Shown here: positions 1-8,171 of the stretch, piece after piece
How the letters are laid out: each line of letters starts with the position of its first letter
Position numbering within the stretch: position 1 is the first letter of the stretch
Origin: Antiquaquibacter oligotrophicus
GTDB taxonomy: Bacteria; Actinomycetota; Actinomycetes; Actinomycetales; Microbacteriaceae
Assembly: GCF_020535405.1 (NCBI RefSeq)
Contig: NZ_CP085036.1
Span: forward strand, 682,001-746,000
Reading direction: 5' to 3'
Length of the DNA: 64,000 nt
Translations under genes and position numbers: made by a program
Notes under the pieces: generated by a model
Told to the model about the DNA's origin: nothing
What the model saw: only the letters and a program-made list of their open reading frames with translations
Databases searched by the model: none

Positions 1-815
1 GACTTACCCGTGCCGGCACGGCCGCCGAGGGAGACGATGCCCACCTCGGGGTCCAGGAGCAGGTCGATCGCGAGGCGTTGTTCGGCGGAGCGGCCGTGGA
101 GACCAAAAATGTCCCGGTCGCCCCGCACGAGCTTGAACTGGCCGCGCCCGGTCACCCGGCCGAGAGCGGACCCGCGGTCCGAATGCACGATGAGGCCGGT
201 GTTGATGGGAAGGTCTTCGACGGCGCGCGTGGAGAGTTGCTCGTCGTCGTACAGCTTTGCCATCTGATCGGAACCGAGATCGATTTCGACCTGACCGGTC
301 CACCCGGAGTCGACAGCGAGTTCTGCGCGGTACTCCTCGGCGGAGAGGCCGATGGATGCCGCCTTGACACGCAATGGCAGATCCTTCGATACGACCGTGA
401 CCGACAGTCCCTCGGAGGCGAGGTTCATCGCCACGGCAAGGATGCGAGAGTCGTTGTCGGCGACCTGGAGCCCAGACGGCAGCGACGCCATGCTGGAGTG
501 GTTCAGCTCCACTCGAAGAGTGCCGCCATCGCCGACGGCGATCGGGAAGTCGAGGCGCTCGTGCTGGATTCGCAGCTCATCGAGGTTACGCAGTGCCTGA
601 CGTGCGAAGTATCCGATCTCCGGATCGTTGCGCTTGGCCTCGAGTTCGGTGATCACCACCACGGGAAGCACCACGTGATGCTCGGCGAAACGGAAGACCG
701 CCTTCGGGTCTGACAGGAGCACCGACGTGTCGAGCACATAGGTGCGCTCGATCGTATCCGAGCCCCCCGCCTGTGCTGTGGTGTTCTTCTGCTTTGGCTG
801 GGCTAGCTCGGCCAC
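1..815 (-). CDS. PhoH family protein, PIN domain plus PhoH ATPase (3' part cut by window edge)
   Basis: This is the N-terminal 271 residues of a PhoH2-type protein, a PIN-domain ribonuclease fused to an RNA-helicase-like ATPase. The PIN domain spans about residues 24-150, with the acidic start [10 protein letters not shown], the ITELE motif and a late VADNDSRIL acidic patch. The ATPase follows, and the Walker A motif GGRAGTGK sits exactly at the window edge. The start is GTG at 815: an in-frame TAG lies eight codons upstream, no other start codon lies between, and GGAG is correctly spaced. The protein probably acts on RNA in the cytoplasm. Mycobacterial phoH2 lies in the same wider neighbourhood as uppS/greA, which supports the call. 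The C-terminal ATPase half is outside the window. Confidence 0.93.
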   Translation of the reverse strand, partial: MAELAQPKQKNTTAQAGGSDTIERTYVLDTSVLLSDPKAVFRFAEHHVVLPVVVITELEAKRNDPEIGYFARQALRNLDELRIQHERLDFPIAVGDGGTLRVELNHSSMASLPSGLQVADNDSRILAVAMNLASEGLSVTVVSKDLPLRVKAASIGLSAEEYRAELAVDSGWTGQVEIDLGSDQMAKLYDDEQLSTRAVEDLPINTGLIVHSDRGSALGRVTGRGQFKLVRGDRDIFGLHGRSAEQRLAIDLLLDPEVGIVSLGGRAGTGK

Positions 816-1036
816 GTGCGCTCCATCCCCGGAGATCTACTCCAGATCCGTATCCGCAAGACGGCCGCTGTGGGTTTAGCACAGATCCCGAGACGAACTT
901 AGGTGGCCGTCTCGATCAGGCGCCATACCTGATGTCTTGACGCTAGGCGGCTTTGGTTACAGCGGTGGGACGACACGCCCTCCGGATATGACAGTCAGGT
1001 TAACGCGATGGTTCACCCTCGCGTCGTCCGCGTAGG
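816..1036. other. Intergenic region with several potential hairpins upstream of phoH
   Basis: About 220 bp separate the aminotransferase stop from the phoH start. Visible inverted repeats are ATCAGG/CCTGAT (915-920/928-933), CGAGACG/CGTCTCG (889-895/908-914), CTGTG/CACAG (868-872/880-884), and a longer-range AGACGGCC/GGCCGTCT (859-866/905-912) that competes with the second. On the minus strand these lie in the phoH leader or the 3' end of the upstream gene, so they could be a terminator or an attenuator. I recognise no known riboswitch class and see no ORF. Confidence 0.35.
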
Positions 1037-2161
1037 TCAGGGCGCGACGGTGCCGAAGGAGATGAGGGCCGCCCGCAGCATTGCGAACGTCTCCTCGTCC
1101 GCAGTCGCGGGCGGCGAGAGGCGCACACGCCCATTGCGTGTTGTTGCCGTGATGCCGTGATTGTGGAGCGACGCAGCGAGATAGGTGAGGGCGCCGTCCT
1201 CCGGTTCCAGCACCACGATGCCCGCGCGCTCGGACTCATCGCGCGGCGAAACCACGGGGAGGGCGAATTCGTCGGCGAGGTCGATAATGCGTGTCACGTT
1301 CTCGGCGATCGCCGAGGCGACCGACGAGACACCGATGGCGACCAACTCCTCGATGGATGCCGAGAGCCGAGCCTCGGCGACGGGGTCCGGTCTCGTCAAC
1401 TGGAACGATCGCGCCACCCGCGCGGGCGGCGGGGCAACGATGGGGTCTACGTTGTCCGTGTCGATGCCGGCGAAGCCGCTGAGCACGGGCTCCAGTCGTT
1501 CGAGTGCCCTGTCGCTCAGCGCCAGGAATCCGGTGCCGAATCCGGCACGTAGCCATTTCTGTCCGCCGGCGGCGATGACGTCGGCGACCTGCCACGGTGC
1601 GTCCACGGCGCCGAGCCCCTGAACCGCATCAACGAGGAGGAGTCGATCTCCGATGACCTCGCGCACGGCATCCAGATCGATGCGGTAACCGGTACGGAAA
1701 TCAACGAGGCTGACGACAACCGCCGCCGTGTCGGGAGTGAGCTCGTCCCGGAGCGCCTCCGGGGTAACGTGACCGCTTTCGGGCGTGAACCAGCGCACCT
1801 CGCGGCCTAGCACCCCGCCTGCCCGCTCCGCGGCAACGGTGATGCCGGGGTACTCATTCGTCGAGAGGAGCAGTTCGCCCTCAACCCCGAAGATCGCCTG
1901 GGTCATGGCTTGTGTTGTGCTCGGTTGGAACACGACGGAGTCGCTCCCGAATCCGGTGAGCGAGGCCACGGCCTCGCGCGCCCGAGCATCCTGCTCCAGA
2001 AGGGAGGGAATTGTTCCGAATCGGGCTCGGCCGAGGAGGCTCGACTGGGCCGACTCGTCGTCACGTGCGGGCCGCCCGAGCGGACCCACAGCCGCCATGT
2101 CGAGGTATCCCGGCTCATCGCTGAACTGTTCGCTGAATTCTGCAAGCGACTCCGTTGTCAC
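1037..2161 (-). CDS. Class V aminotransferase-fold PLP enzyme
   Basis: This 374-residue protein has the class V aminotransferase / cysteine desulfurase fold. The PLP-binding lysine is K202 in GGQKWLRAGFG. The ring-nitrogen aspartate is D178 in LLVDAVQGLGAVD, and STTQAMTQAIF (81-91) is the phosphate-binding region. I see no conserved active-site cysteine loop near the C-terminus. That makes an IscS-like desulfurase less likely than a kynureninase/isopenicillin-epimerase-like or small-molecule enzyme, and the substrate cannot be read from sequence. The start overlaps the stop of the upstream prenyl transferase by four bases (ATGA), so the two are probably translationally coupled and co-transcribed. 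Confidence 0.85.
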   Translation of the reverse strand: MTTESLAEFSEQFSDEPGYLDMAAVGPLGRPARDDESAQSSLLGRARFGTIPSLLEQDARAREAVASLTGFGSDSVVFQPSTTQAMTQAIFGVEGELLLSTNEYPGITVAAERAGGVLGREVRWFTPESGHVTPEALRDELTPDTAAVVVSLVDFRTGYRIDLDAVREVIGDRLLLVDAVQGLGAVDAPWQVADVIAAGGQKWLRAGFGTGFLALSDRALERLEPVLSGFAGIDTDNVDPIVAPPPARVARSFQLTRPDPVAEARLSASIEELVAIGVSSVASAIAENVTRIIDLADEFALPVVSPRDESERAGIVVLEPEDGALTYLAASLHNHGITATTRNGRVRLSPPATADEETFAMLRAALISFGTVAP

Positions 2162-2943
2162 TGGCCGAACCTCCTGTGTCGTGTTCCGTAGGCCCGCATC
2201 GCGCGGAGGAAGTCGACCTCGCGCAGATCAGGGCCGAGCGCCTCAACGAAGTACAGCTCGCTGTGCGCGCTCTGCCACAGCATGAAGTCGCTGATGCGCT
2301 GCTCCCCCGAGGTTCGGATGATGAGATCCGGATCGGGCTGGCCGCCCGTGTAGAGGTGCTCGCTGATCAGTTCGGGGGTGAGGAGCTCTGCAAGAGCGTC
2401 CAGGGTTCCACCCGAGCTTTCGTGCTTCTGCACGATACTGCGCATAGCGTCGGCGATTTCGCGTCGCCCGCCGTAGCCGATGGCGAGATTCACATGGAGC
2501 CCGGTGTTGGAGGCCGTGCGGGCCTGCGCATCGGCGAGACGCTGGCGGAGGCCCTCCGGTAGGCCTTCGCTCGAGCCCACGTGCTGGATACGCCAGTCGC
2601 GCACGTGCGAGAGTTCGTCGGCAAGGTCACCAATGATCTCGAAGAGTCCCTCGAGTTCCTCACCGGTGCGACCCGTGAGGTTGTCCGTCGAGAGAAGGTA
2701 GAGCGTCGCGACGCCAATTCCGAGATCATCGCACCATTCGAGGAACGCCCGGTACTTCGCGGCGCCGGCGCGATGACCGTGGGCGGCGGTTTCCAGTTCG
2801 CGCAGCTTGGCCCACCGGCGGTTGCCGTCGATGATCATCGCTACGTGGTGTGGAAGTTCGACCGCGGACAGCTGCCGACGGATCCGATTCTGGTACAGCC
2901 CGTACAGAAGCCCGCGCCCGAAAGTCACTCGGCGCTCACTCAC
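2158..2943 (-). CDS. uppS: Isoprenyl transferase (cis-prenyltransferase, UppS family)
   Basis: A cis-prenyltransferase of 261 residues that condenses isopentenyl diphosphate units onto an allylic primer for polyprenyl phosphate synthesis. The catalytic aspartate is D39 in the HVAMIIDGNRRWAK motif. The downstream family signature DLIIRTSGEQRISDFMLWQ (206-224) and the FVEALGPDL segment are intact. Position next to a divergent hemolysin III gene matches the Mycobacterium Rv1086 (Z-farnesyl diphosphate synthase) locus, so this is more likely the short-chain paralogue than the decaprenyl enzyme. That last point is inferred from gene order. It heads an ATGA-coupled pair with the PLP enzyme. Confidence 0.9.
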   Translation of the reverse strand: MSERRVTFGRGLLYGLYQNRIRRQLSAVELPHHVAMIIDGNRRWAKLRELETAAHGHRAGAAKYRAFLEWCDDLGIGVATLYLLSTDNLTGRTGEELEGLFEIIGDLADELSHVRDWRIQHVGSSEGLPEGLRQRLADAQARTASNTGLHVNLAIGYGGRREIADAMRSIVQKHESSGGTLDALAELLTPELISEHLYTGGQPDPDLIIRTSGEQRISDFMLWQSAHSELYFVEALGPDLREVDFLRAMRAYGTRHRRFGQ

Positions 2944-3006
2944 ACGCCTACGCTAGTCCACTCGCGTGCCCAGCTTGCGGGCAGGGCGACGCTCTACACT
3001 GGCGCG

Positions 3007-3729
3007 GTGCCCGTGAGAGATACAGAACCAGCAGCCGATCTGCCGAACCTGCCCCTCCTCGACGAAGCGATCGACCACGAGAAAATAGACCTCAAACCGA
3101 CGTGGCGAGGATGGATCCACGCGGCGACCTTCCCGGTCGCCATAGCACTGGGTGTTGTGCTCGTGGTTCTCGCCGACGGGGTCGCCGCGAAAGCGAGCTC
3201 TGCGGTGTTCTTCGCGAGCTCACTCCTCCTGTTCGGCACTTCTGCGCTGTATCACCGCATCAACTGGAGCCCCCGCGTCAAGGCGATCTTCAAGCGCATC
3301 GACCATGCGAACATCTTCCTGTTGATCGCCGGTTCGTACACCCCGATCTCGGTGCTCTGCCTCCCGACGGACAAGGCGATCATCCTGCTGTCGCTGGTTT
3401 GGGGTGGCGCCCTCCTCGGAATCGGCTTCCGCGTGTTCTGGATCGGTGCGCCTCGCTGGCTTTACGTTCCCCTCTACGTGCTCCTGGGGTGGGCGGCCGT
3501 CATGTTCATCGTCGACTTCTTCCAGTCAGCACCGGTCACGATGACCCTCATCATCATCGGCGGCCTGCTCTACACCGTCGGCGCGGTCTTCTACGGCCTC
3601 AAGCGTCCCAACCCATGGCCGGGACACTTCGGATTCCACGAGCTCTTCCACCTGTGCACCCTGTTGGCGTTCCTGTGCCACTGGGTTGGCATCTTCCTCG
3701 TGGCGATCAACCCACCGATGCTGGCCTAG
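3007..3729 (+). CDS. Hemolysin III family (PAQR/TrhA) membrane protein
   Basis: A seven-helix integral membrane protein of about 240 residues in the hemolysin III / PAQR superfamily. Diagnostic motifs are SALYHRINW in the first half, HANIFLLIAGSYTP in the middle and FGFHELFHLCTLLAFLCHW near the C-terminus. These carry the conserved serine, aspartate and histidines that bind zinc in the superfamily. I place the start at GTG 3007, with GTG 3013 as an alternative. The 63-bp gap to the divergent uppS leaves room for back-to-back promoters. Its stop overlaps that of the small membrane gene on the other strand. Despite the family name, a haemolytic role is not implied; membrane-energy homeostasis has been proposed for relatives. 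Confidence 0.9.
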   Translation: MPVRDTEPAADLPNLPLLDEAIDHEKIDLKPTWRGWIHAATFPVAIALGVVLVVLADGVAAKASSAVFFASSLLLFGTSALYHRINWSPRVKAIFKRIDHANIFLLIAGSYTPISVLCLPTDKAIILLSLVWGGALLGIGFRVFWIGAPRWLYVPLYVLLGWAAVMFIVDFFQSAPVTMTLIIIGGLLYTVGAVFYGLKRPNPWPGHFGFHELFHLCTLLAFLCHWVGIFLVAINPPMLA

Positions 3730-3962
3730 GCGTCGCGGTTCTTGCTCTCTGCAGCCTGCTCGGCCTCGAGCTCCGCGCGAACCTCGTCGCGGTAGCGGAT
3801 GCGACGAACACGGCGCACCATGTCCATGACAAGAAACACGGTGACGATCGCGATCAGGAACGTCGCGCCGAAGCCGATGACTCCGGGGGTGACGATATTG
3901 GGGTCCCCGTCGAATGCCGGGAGAGGTGTCGGAGTGGGATCGATCGTCCACAGGGTGATCAT
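3726..3962 (-). CDS. Small membrane protein, relative of the gene that follows mca in actinobacteria
   Basis: A 78-residue protein with one transmembrane helix at about residues 26-47 (GVIGFGATFLIAIVTVFLVM). A basic juxtamembrane stretch (RRVRRIRYRDEVR) and an acidic tail follow. Size, topology and place in the greA-hemolysin III neighbourhood match the small protein next to mycothiol conjugate amidase (mca) in Mycobacterium (Rv1083). Here neither mca nor the thioredoxin-domain gene is present: only 55 bp separate it from the divergent DUF4307 gene. Function unknown. It ends tail-to-tail with the hemolysin III gene, overlapping by four bases. Confidence 0.75.
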   Translation of the reverse strand: MITLWTIDPTPTPLPAFDGDPNIVTPGVIGFGATFLIAIVTVFLVMDMVRRVRRIRYRDEVRAELEAEQAAESKNRDA

Positions 3963-4017
3963 CGTGTTGCCTGACTCCGTCCGGGTTAGCCTTGGATAAG
4001 CCTAACGAAAGCCACCT

Positions 4018-4419
4018 GTGACCTCGCCCGACACCCTCTCCTCTCGCTACGGCCGCACGCCGGGAACCGCACGTCGAACCCGCACCATCGGGATCATCGC
4101 TGCGGTGGCGGTCGCGATCGTCTTCGGGCTGTGGTTGTGGTGGGGCGGACTACTCGAGGCGCCCGCACAGTTCGAGGCGAAAGACACGGGTCACACGATC
4201 GAGAGCGACTCGAGGGTCAGCGTGCGGTGGCAGTTCACCGCCGAACCGGGAACCCCGGCATCCTGCGCCATTCAGGCCCTCGACTCGACGTTCGGAATCG
4301 TGGGATGGCGCGTGGTCGACCTGCCGCCGTCGGATCAGAACACCCGCGTCTTCACCGAGAGTGTCTTGACGACGGAGCGTGCCGTCACCGGGTTGATCTA
4401 CCGTTGCTGGCTCACCTAA
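4018..4419 (+). CDS. DUF4307 family membrane-anchored protein
   Basis: A 133-residue protein beginning with GTG. It has a cytoplasmic N-terminus rich in Arg/Thr, one transmembrane helix at about 24-45 (IGIIAAVAVAIVFGLWLWWG), and an extracytoplasmic domain of about 90 residues with two cysteines (ASCAIQAL and IYRCWLT) that may form a disulphide. This is the architecture and location (directly upstream of greA) of the actinobacterial DUF4307 family, e.g. Rv1081c. Function unknown. A hairpin follows the stop before greA starts. Confidence 0.8.
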   Translation: MTSPDTLSSRYGRTPGTARRTRTIGIIAAVAVAIVFGLWLWWGGLLEAPAQFEAKDTGHTIESDSRVSVRWQFTAEPGTPASCAIQALDSTFGIVGWRVVDLPPSDQNTRVFTESVLTTERAVTGLIYRCWLT

Positions 4420-4438
4420 GGTTGAGGGCTACACCCCA

Positions 4439-4470
4439 GAACCGGCCCCGTTCGTGGCCGGTTTCGTTCT
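4439..4470 (+). terminator. Candidate intrinsic terminator between DUF4307 gene and greA
   Basis: Perfect ACCGGCC/GGCCGGT stem (4441-4447 / 4456-4462), extendable by one or two pairs, with an 8-nt loop and a T-rich tail TTTCGTTCTT. It lies 20 bp after the DUF4307 stop and just before the greA ribosome-binding site. It could end the first transcript or damp read-through into greA. Confidence 0.6.
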
Positions 4471-4484
4471 TGTAAGGAGAGATC

Positions 4485-4970
4485 GTGACCGACAGCACCG
4501 TCACGTGGCTGACCCAGGAAGCGTACGACCGACTGAGCGCAGAACTCGACCAGCTCTCCGGCGAGGGCCGCATCGAGATCGCCAAGAAGATCGAGGCTGC
4601 GCGAGAAGAGGGTGATCTCAAGGAGAACGGTGGTTACCACGCCGCCCGCGAGGAGCAGGGCAAGATCGAGGCGCGGATCCGCGTGCTCACCGAACTGCTC
4701 CGGACCGCTGTAGTGGGTGAGGCTCCGGAGTCGACCGGTGTTGTCGCACCGGGAACACTCGTGACGGCAACCATCCTCGGTGACGAGTCGACGTTCCTTC
4801 TCGGCAGCCGCGAGATCGTGGGCGACAGCGACCTCGACGTCTACAGCGAGGGCAGCCCGCTGGGCACGGCCATCATCGGTCTCGGCGCTGGCGACGAGAC
4901 GTCGTACACGGCACCCAACGGCCGTTCGATTCCGGTGAAGATCCTGAAGGTCGAGCCCTTCGTACCCTGA
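4485..4970 (+). CDS. greA: Transcription elongation factor GreA
   Basis: GreA binds the RNA polymerase secondary channel and stimulates cleavage of backtracked RNA. This copy has 161 residues, the usual length. The N-terminal coiled coil (about 1-78) carries the functional tip GDLKENGGYHAA, with the acidic pair D44 and E47. The C-terminal FKBP-like domain (about 85-161) ends in VKILKVEPF. The start is GTG 4485, set by AAGGAGAG seven bases upstream. It is convergent with the hydrolase gene, whose stop abuts directly. The DUF4307-greA pairing is the conserved actinobacterial order. Confidence 0.95.
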   Translation: MTDSTVTWLTQEAYDRLSAELDQLSGEGRIEIAKKIEAAREEGDLKENGGYHAAREEQGKIEARIRVLTELLRTAVVGEAPESTGVVAPGTLVTATILGDESTFLLGSREIVGDSDLDVYSEGSPLGTAIIGLGAGDETSYTAPNGRSIPVKILKVEPFVP

Positions 4971-5801
4971 TCAGGATCGCGTCATGACCGCCGCGTGGCG
5001 ATCGCCCATTTCGCTCGCCCACACGAGTGCGAAGTCCGCGACTTCTTCCCAGCCGTTCTGAGAAACAATTCGATGGCTTCGCCCGGCGAACTCTTTCCGC
5101 TCGACAATTGATGGTCCTGCCGCATAGCGCTTGAGCGCCGCCTTCTGGATGGCAGGCGGAGCGACGTGATCGATCCCGCCGGAGATCAGCAGGAGGGGTG
5201 CCCGATCGGGCTTCATGTAGTCCACCCGTGTCACGCCCGACTTCTCGTTCAGGATCGAGAGCACCCCCTCGAAGAACACCCGGTTGTACGAGGGGATGGC
5301 GCTGGCTTCCCACTCTCGGTCGGACTCCGATCGCGTCAGATCATTGCCAAATGTGAAGTGGAAATGACCGCGGCTTATTGGCGTGGTGCCCCGTCGACGG
5401 AACGGGTTCGAGAGCACGGGAGCACCGGTCCGCAGCGTTGACAAGGGCAGGGCGCGAACACCGGCCGTGTTACCCGGCTCGACGGCGACCGCAGCTCGAG
5501 CCAATCCTCGATCGAGGAGCACTTGAGTGAAGATCCCACCGAACGAATGGCCCATGATGATCGGCAATTCGTCGAGGCCTCGAATCACGGCCTCGAACGA
5601 GTCGAGGATCTCCGCAATTCCGCGATTGGCGAGGCCGGACGGATCGCGGCGGATGTCCGGCGGGGTCCGGTCCCCGATACCCGGCCAGCCCGGCACGACC
5701 ACCGGATGCCCGGCCTCGCGGAACCGCGTGGCCCACGTGTCCCAGCTCGAGGGGGTCATCCAGAGTCCATGGATGAGCAGGATGGGTGGCTTTGACGACA
5801 T
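4971..5801 (-). CDS. Alpha/beta-fold hydrolase
   Basis: A 276-residue serine hydrolase with the full triad: nucleophile S86 in GHSFGG, acid D211 in SGGIDH and H243 in GRSHRI. The oxyanion-hole region LIHGLWMT is at 9-16. There is no signal peptide, so it is cytoplasmic. The ATG start has a strong GGAAGGA ribosome-binding site. Substrate cannot be read from sequence; the fold also covers esterases, haloperoxidase-like enzymes and lactonases. The divergent AraC gene 184 bp away is the obvious candidate regulator. Confidence 0.85.
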   Translation of the reverse strand: MSSKPPILLIHGLWMTPSSWDTWATRFREAGHPVVVPGWPGIGDRTPPDIRRDPSGLANRGIAEILDSFEAVIRGLDELPIIMGHSFGGIFTQVLLDRGLARAAVAVEPGNTAGVRALPLSTLRTGAPVLSNPFRRRGTTPISRGHFHFTFGNDLTRSESDREWEASAIPSYNRVFFEGVLSILNEKSGVTRVDYMKPDRAPLLLISGGIDHVAPPAIQKAALKRYAAGPSIVERKEFAGRSHRIVSQNGWEEVADFALVWASEMGDRHAAVMTRS

Positions 5802-5914
5802 GGGCGTCCTTCCGTCGTGAGATCAGAGCAGGTGTGCGCTCACTGTCCCAGGACTTTTTGTTCTCGCCTGTCGCTTGTTTGCCGGGAAATGTTGTCTGCG
5901 TGCCGAATCGCAGT

Positions 5915-5944
5915 TTGACACTCGTTCACGTTGATTGCGATGCT
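5915..5944 (+). promoter_or_regulatory. Candidate promoter of the AraC gene
   Basis: TTGACA at 5915-5920 matches the sigma-70-type -35 consensus. GATGCT at 5939-5944, 18 bp on, fits the relaxed actinobacterial -10 (xAxxxT). It lies 41 bp before the proposed ATG. Confidence 0.4.
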
Positions 5945-5985
5945 GTCGATGTCCGGCACCACTGCTCCGCTCGAATGGAGTCTCT

Positions 5986-6936
5986 ATGCTCGTTCTCGAC
6001 ACGCAGACACTGCCCGCGCACGACCGAGGCGATGCCTACCAGGGCGCTGTGAGCGCGAACTGCACAACGAGTGCAGCCCGTTTTGAGTCGCCCGGTCGAC
6101 TGTGGGCAAAAATCGAAGCCTTCGACCTCGGGCCGGCAAAGGTCTTGACTATCGATGCATCCGGAACAACTCTCCGACGCACACCCCGAATGGCGCGTGG
6201 CATGAACGACTGCCCCATCGCCCTGGCGCTGCCCGTGCGGTCGAGGAATCGTTTGCAGTGGGAGCGGGAGGACGAGGCATACGATCGCCGCGACATGATG
6301 CTCGTCGACCTCTCTGCACCGTATGTCTACGGGTGGGAAGGCGACGGTGCGTCGTATGCGTTCCATGTCGAATTCGATGAGCTCGACCTGCCCATGGAGA
6401 CGATCCGCTCGGCGATGGTTCGACTGCCGTCGAGTCCTCTCTACGGGCTCGTGCGTGACCACATCGAACACGTGATGACGGGGGCCGGGGAGATCGTACG
6501 GAGCGGTGTTGGTGCCGATGTCGGTGCTGCCTCAGTCGAACTCATGCGTGCGCTCATCGTTTCGGCCGCGGGCGACACGCGACACGCGGCGGAGACGATG
6601 CATTCTTCCGTCGGAGCGCGGATCGACGCCTACATACGACACCACCTACGGGACCCCGATCTGGTTCCCGCTCGTATCGCTGCGGCGAACGCGGTTTCCG
6701 TGCGCGAGCTCTACCGCGAGTTCGAGCGCCGGGGCGCCAGCCTCGAGCAGTCGATCATGAACCAACGCCTGCAAGGGGCGAGCGAGGAACTACGAGTGTG
6801 CGATCCGCGCACGTCGGTCGCCGAAATCGGGAGAGCCTGGGGCTTCAGAAACGCCAGTCATTTCGCGAGCCGCTTCAAGGCTCGTTTCGGATTGACTCCC
6901 CGTGAGTGGAGATCTCAGCCCCCGCCACGAGCTTAG
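5986..6936 (+). CDS. AraC family transcriptional regulator
   Basis: A 316-residue regulator with an N-terminal AraC-binding-like sensory domain (about 1-190) and a C-terminal double helix-turn-helix domain (about 205-312). The second HTH has the typical AraC form VAEIGRAWGFRNASHFASRFKARFGLTPREWR. I chose ATG 5986 because GGAG sits five bases upstream; upstream in-frame ATGs lack one. The divergent arrangement with the alpha/beta hydrolase suggests it controls that gene, which is inference. Its stop overlaps that of the threonine ammonia-lyase on the other strand by four bases. Confidence 0.88.
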   Translation: MLVLDTQTLPAHDRGDAYQGAVSANCTTSAARFESPGRLWAKIEAFDLGPAKVLTIDASGTTLRRTPRMARGMNDCPIALALPVRSRNRLQWEREDEAYDRRDMMLVDLSAPYVYGWEGDGASYAFHVEFDELDLPMETIRSAMVRLPSSPLYGLVRDHIEHVMTGAGEIVRSGVGADVGAASVELMRALIVSAAGDTRHAAETMHSSVGARIDAYIRHHLRDPDLVPARIAAANAVSVRELYREFERRGASLEQSIMNQRLQGASEELRVCDPRTSVAEIGRAWGFRNASHFASRFKARFGLTPREWRSQPPPRA

Positions 6937-8171
6937 AAGTCGACCCGCGGCTCGAAGTCCTCGGCTCGGAGCGCAGCGAGCACCTGGTCGGCGTGCTCAG
7001 GGCCGCGGGTCTCGATGTGCAGTTCGAGCTCGACCTGACTGATCTGGAGTCCGCCGTTGTGCCGGGTGTGCAGAACCTCAACGACGTTGGCGTTGCACTC
7101 GGCGACGATGGCAGACACCCGCGCCAACTGGCCGGGACGATCAGGGAGCGGGATACGGAGTTTGAGGTAGCGCTCCGAAGCAGCGAGCCCGTGGCTGATG
7201 ACACGTTCCATCACGAGCGGGTCGATATTGCCGCCGGACAGGATCGCGACCGTGGTACCCGTGGCCTGGATACGCCCCGCGAGGATCGCGGCAACACCCA
7301 CCGCGCCAGCGGGCTCTACCACGAGCTTCGCTCTCTCGATGAGGACGAGAAGCGCCTGCGCGGTCTCGTCCTCCGAGACGGTCACGACCTCATCGACGAC
7401 GTCACTAATGATCTCGAAGTTGAGCAGACCGGGGCGCGAGACGGCGATCCCGTCGGCGATGGTCGGCAGGATCGTGATCTCCGTCGGGCTGCCCTGGGCA
7501 AGCGACGGCGGGTACGCCGCGGCGTTGGCCGCCTGAACCCCGATGACACGAACGGTACGACCGTCGAGGGCGGCGCGCTGCTTTATGGCGCTCGCGACTC
7601 CCGAGATCAGCCCACCGCCGCCGATGGGCACAACAACCGTCTCCACGTCTGGCCGTTGATCGAGGATGTCGAGACCCATCGTTCCCTGGCCGGTCACAAC
7701 ATCCGTGTGGTCGAAGGGATGGATAAAGACCGCACCGGTCTCCGCTGCGAACTCCGCGGCGGCCCGCAACGGTTCGTCCACCGTGTGACCTCGGAGCACA
7801 ACATCCGCTCCGTAATCTCGCGTGGCCTGAAGCTTCGGCAAGGGGACTCCGAGGGGCATAAAGATGGTGGCTTTGATGCCCAATTCACGCGCGGCGAGAG
7901 CGACCCCCTGGGCGTGGTTGCCCGCGGAAGCGGCAACAACGCCACGCGCCTTCTCCTCGTCGCTGAGGAGGAAGAGGCGGTTGTACGCTCCCCGGATCTT
8001 GTAGGACCCCGTGCGCTGCAGGTTCTCGCACTTGAGGTACACGGGAGCACCCAACACATCGCCGAGGAACCGCGAACTCTCCATCGGTGTGGTGTTCACC
8101 ACGGCGGAGATTCGGGCACGGGCGGCCTCAAAATCTGCGAGACGAGGGCCGACGAGCGTCGTGTCAGGCAT
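6933..8171 (-). CDS. ilvA: Threonine ammonia-lyase
   Basis: A PLP-dependent deaminase converting L-threonine to 2-oxobutanoate and ammonia. It has 412 residues. K58 in NLQRTGSYKIRGA is the PLP lysine, IGGGGLISG binds the cofactor phosphate, and VVEPAGAVGVAAI is typical of the family. A single C-terminal ACT-like domain (about 335-412) gives the length of the TdcB/short IlvA class rather than the two-ACT biosynthetic form. It may feed isoleucine synthesis or threonine catabolism. It overlaps the upstream AI-2E-type permease gene by eight bases, so co-expression is likely. Confidence 0.92.
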   Translation of the reverse strand: MPDTTLVGPRLADFEAARARISAVVNTTPMESSRFLGDVLGAPVYLKCENLQRTGSYKIRGAYNRLFLLSDEEKARGVVAASAGNHAQGVALAARELGIKATIFMPLGVPLPKLQATRDYGADVVLRGHTVDEPLRAAAEFAAETGAVFIHPFDHTDVVTGQGTMGLDILDQRPDVETVVVPIGGGGLISGVASAIKQRAALDGRTVRVIGVQAANAAAYPPSLAQGSPTEITILPTIADGIAVSRPGLLNFEIISDVVDEVVTVSEDETAQALLVLIERAKLVVEPAGAVGVAAILAGRIQATGTTVAILSGGNIDPLVMERVISHGLAASERYLKLRIPLPDRPGQLARVSAIVAECNANVVEVLHTRHNGGLQISQVELELHIETRGPEHADQVLAALRAEDFEPRVDF

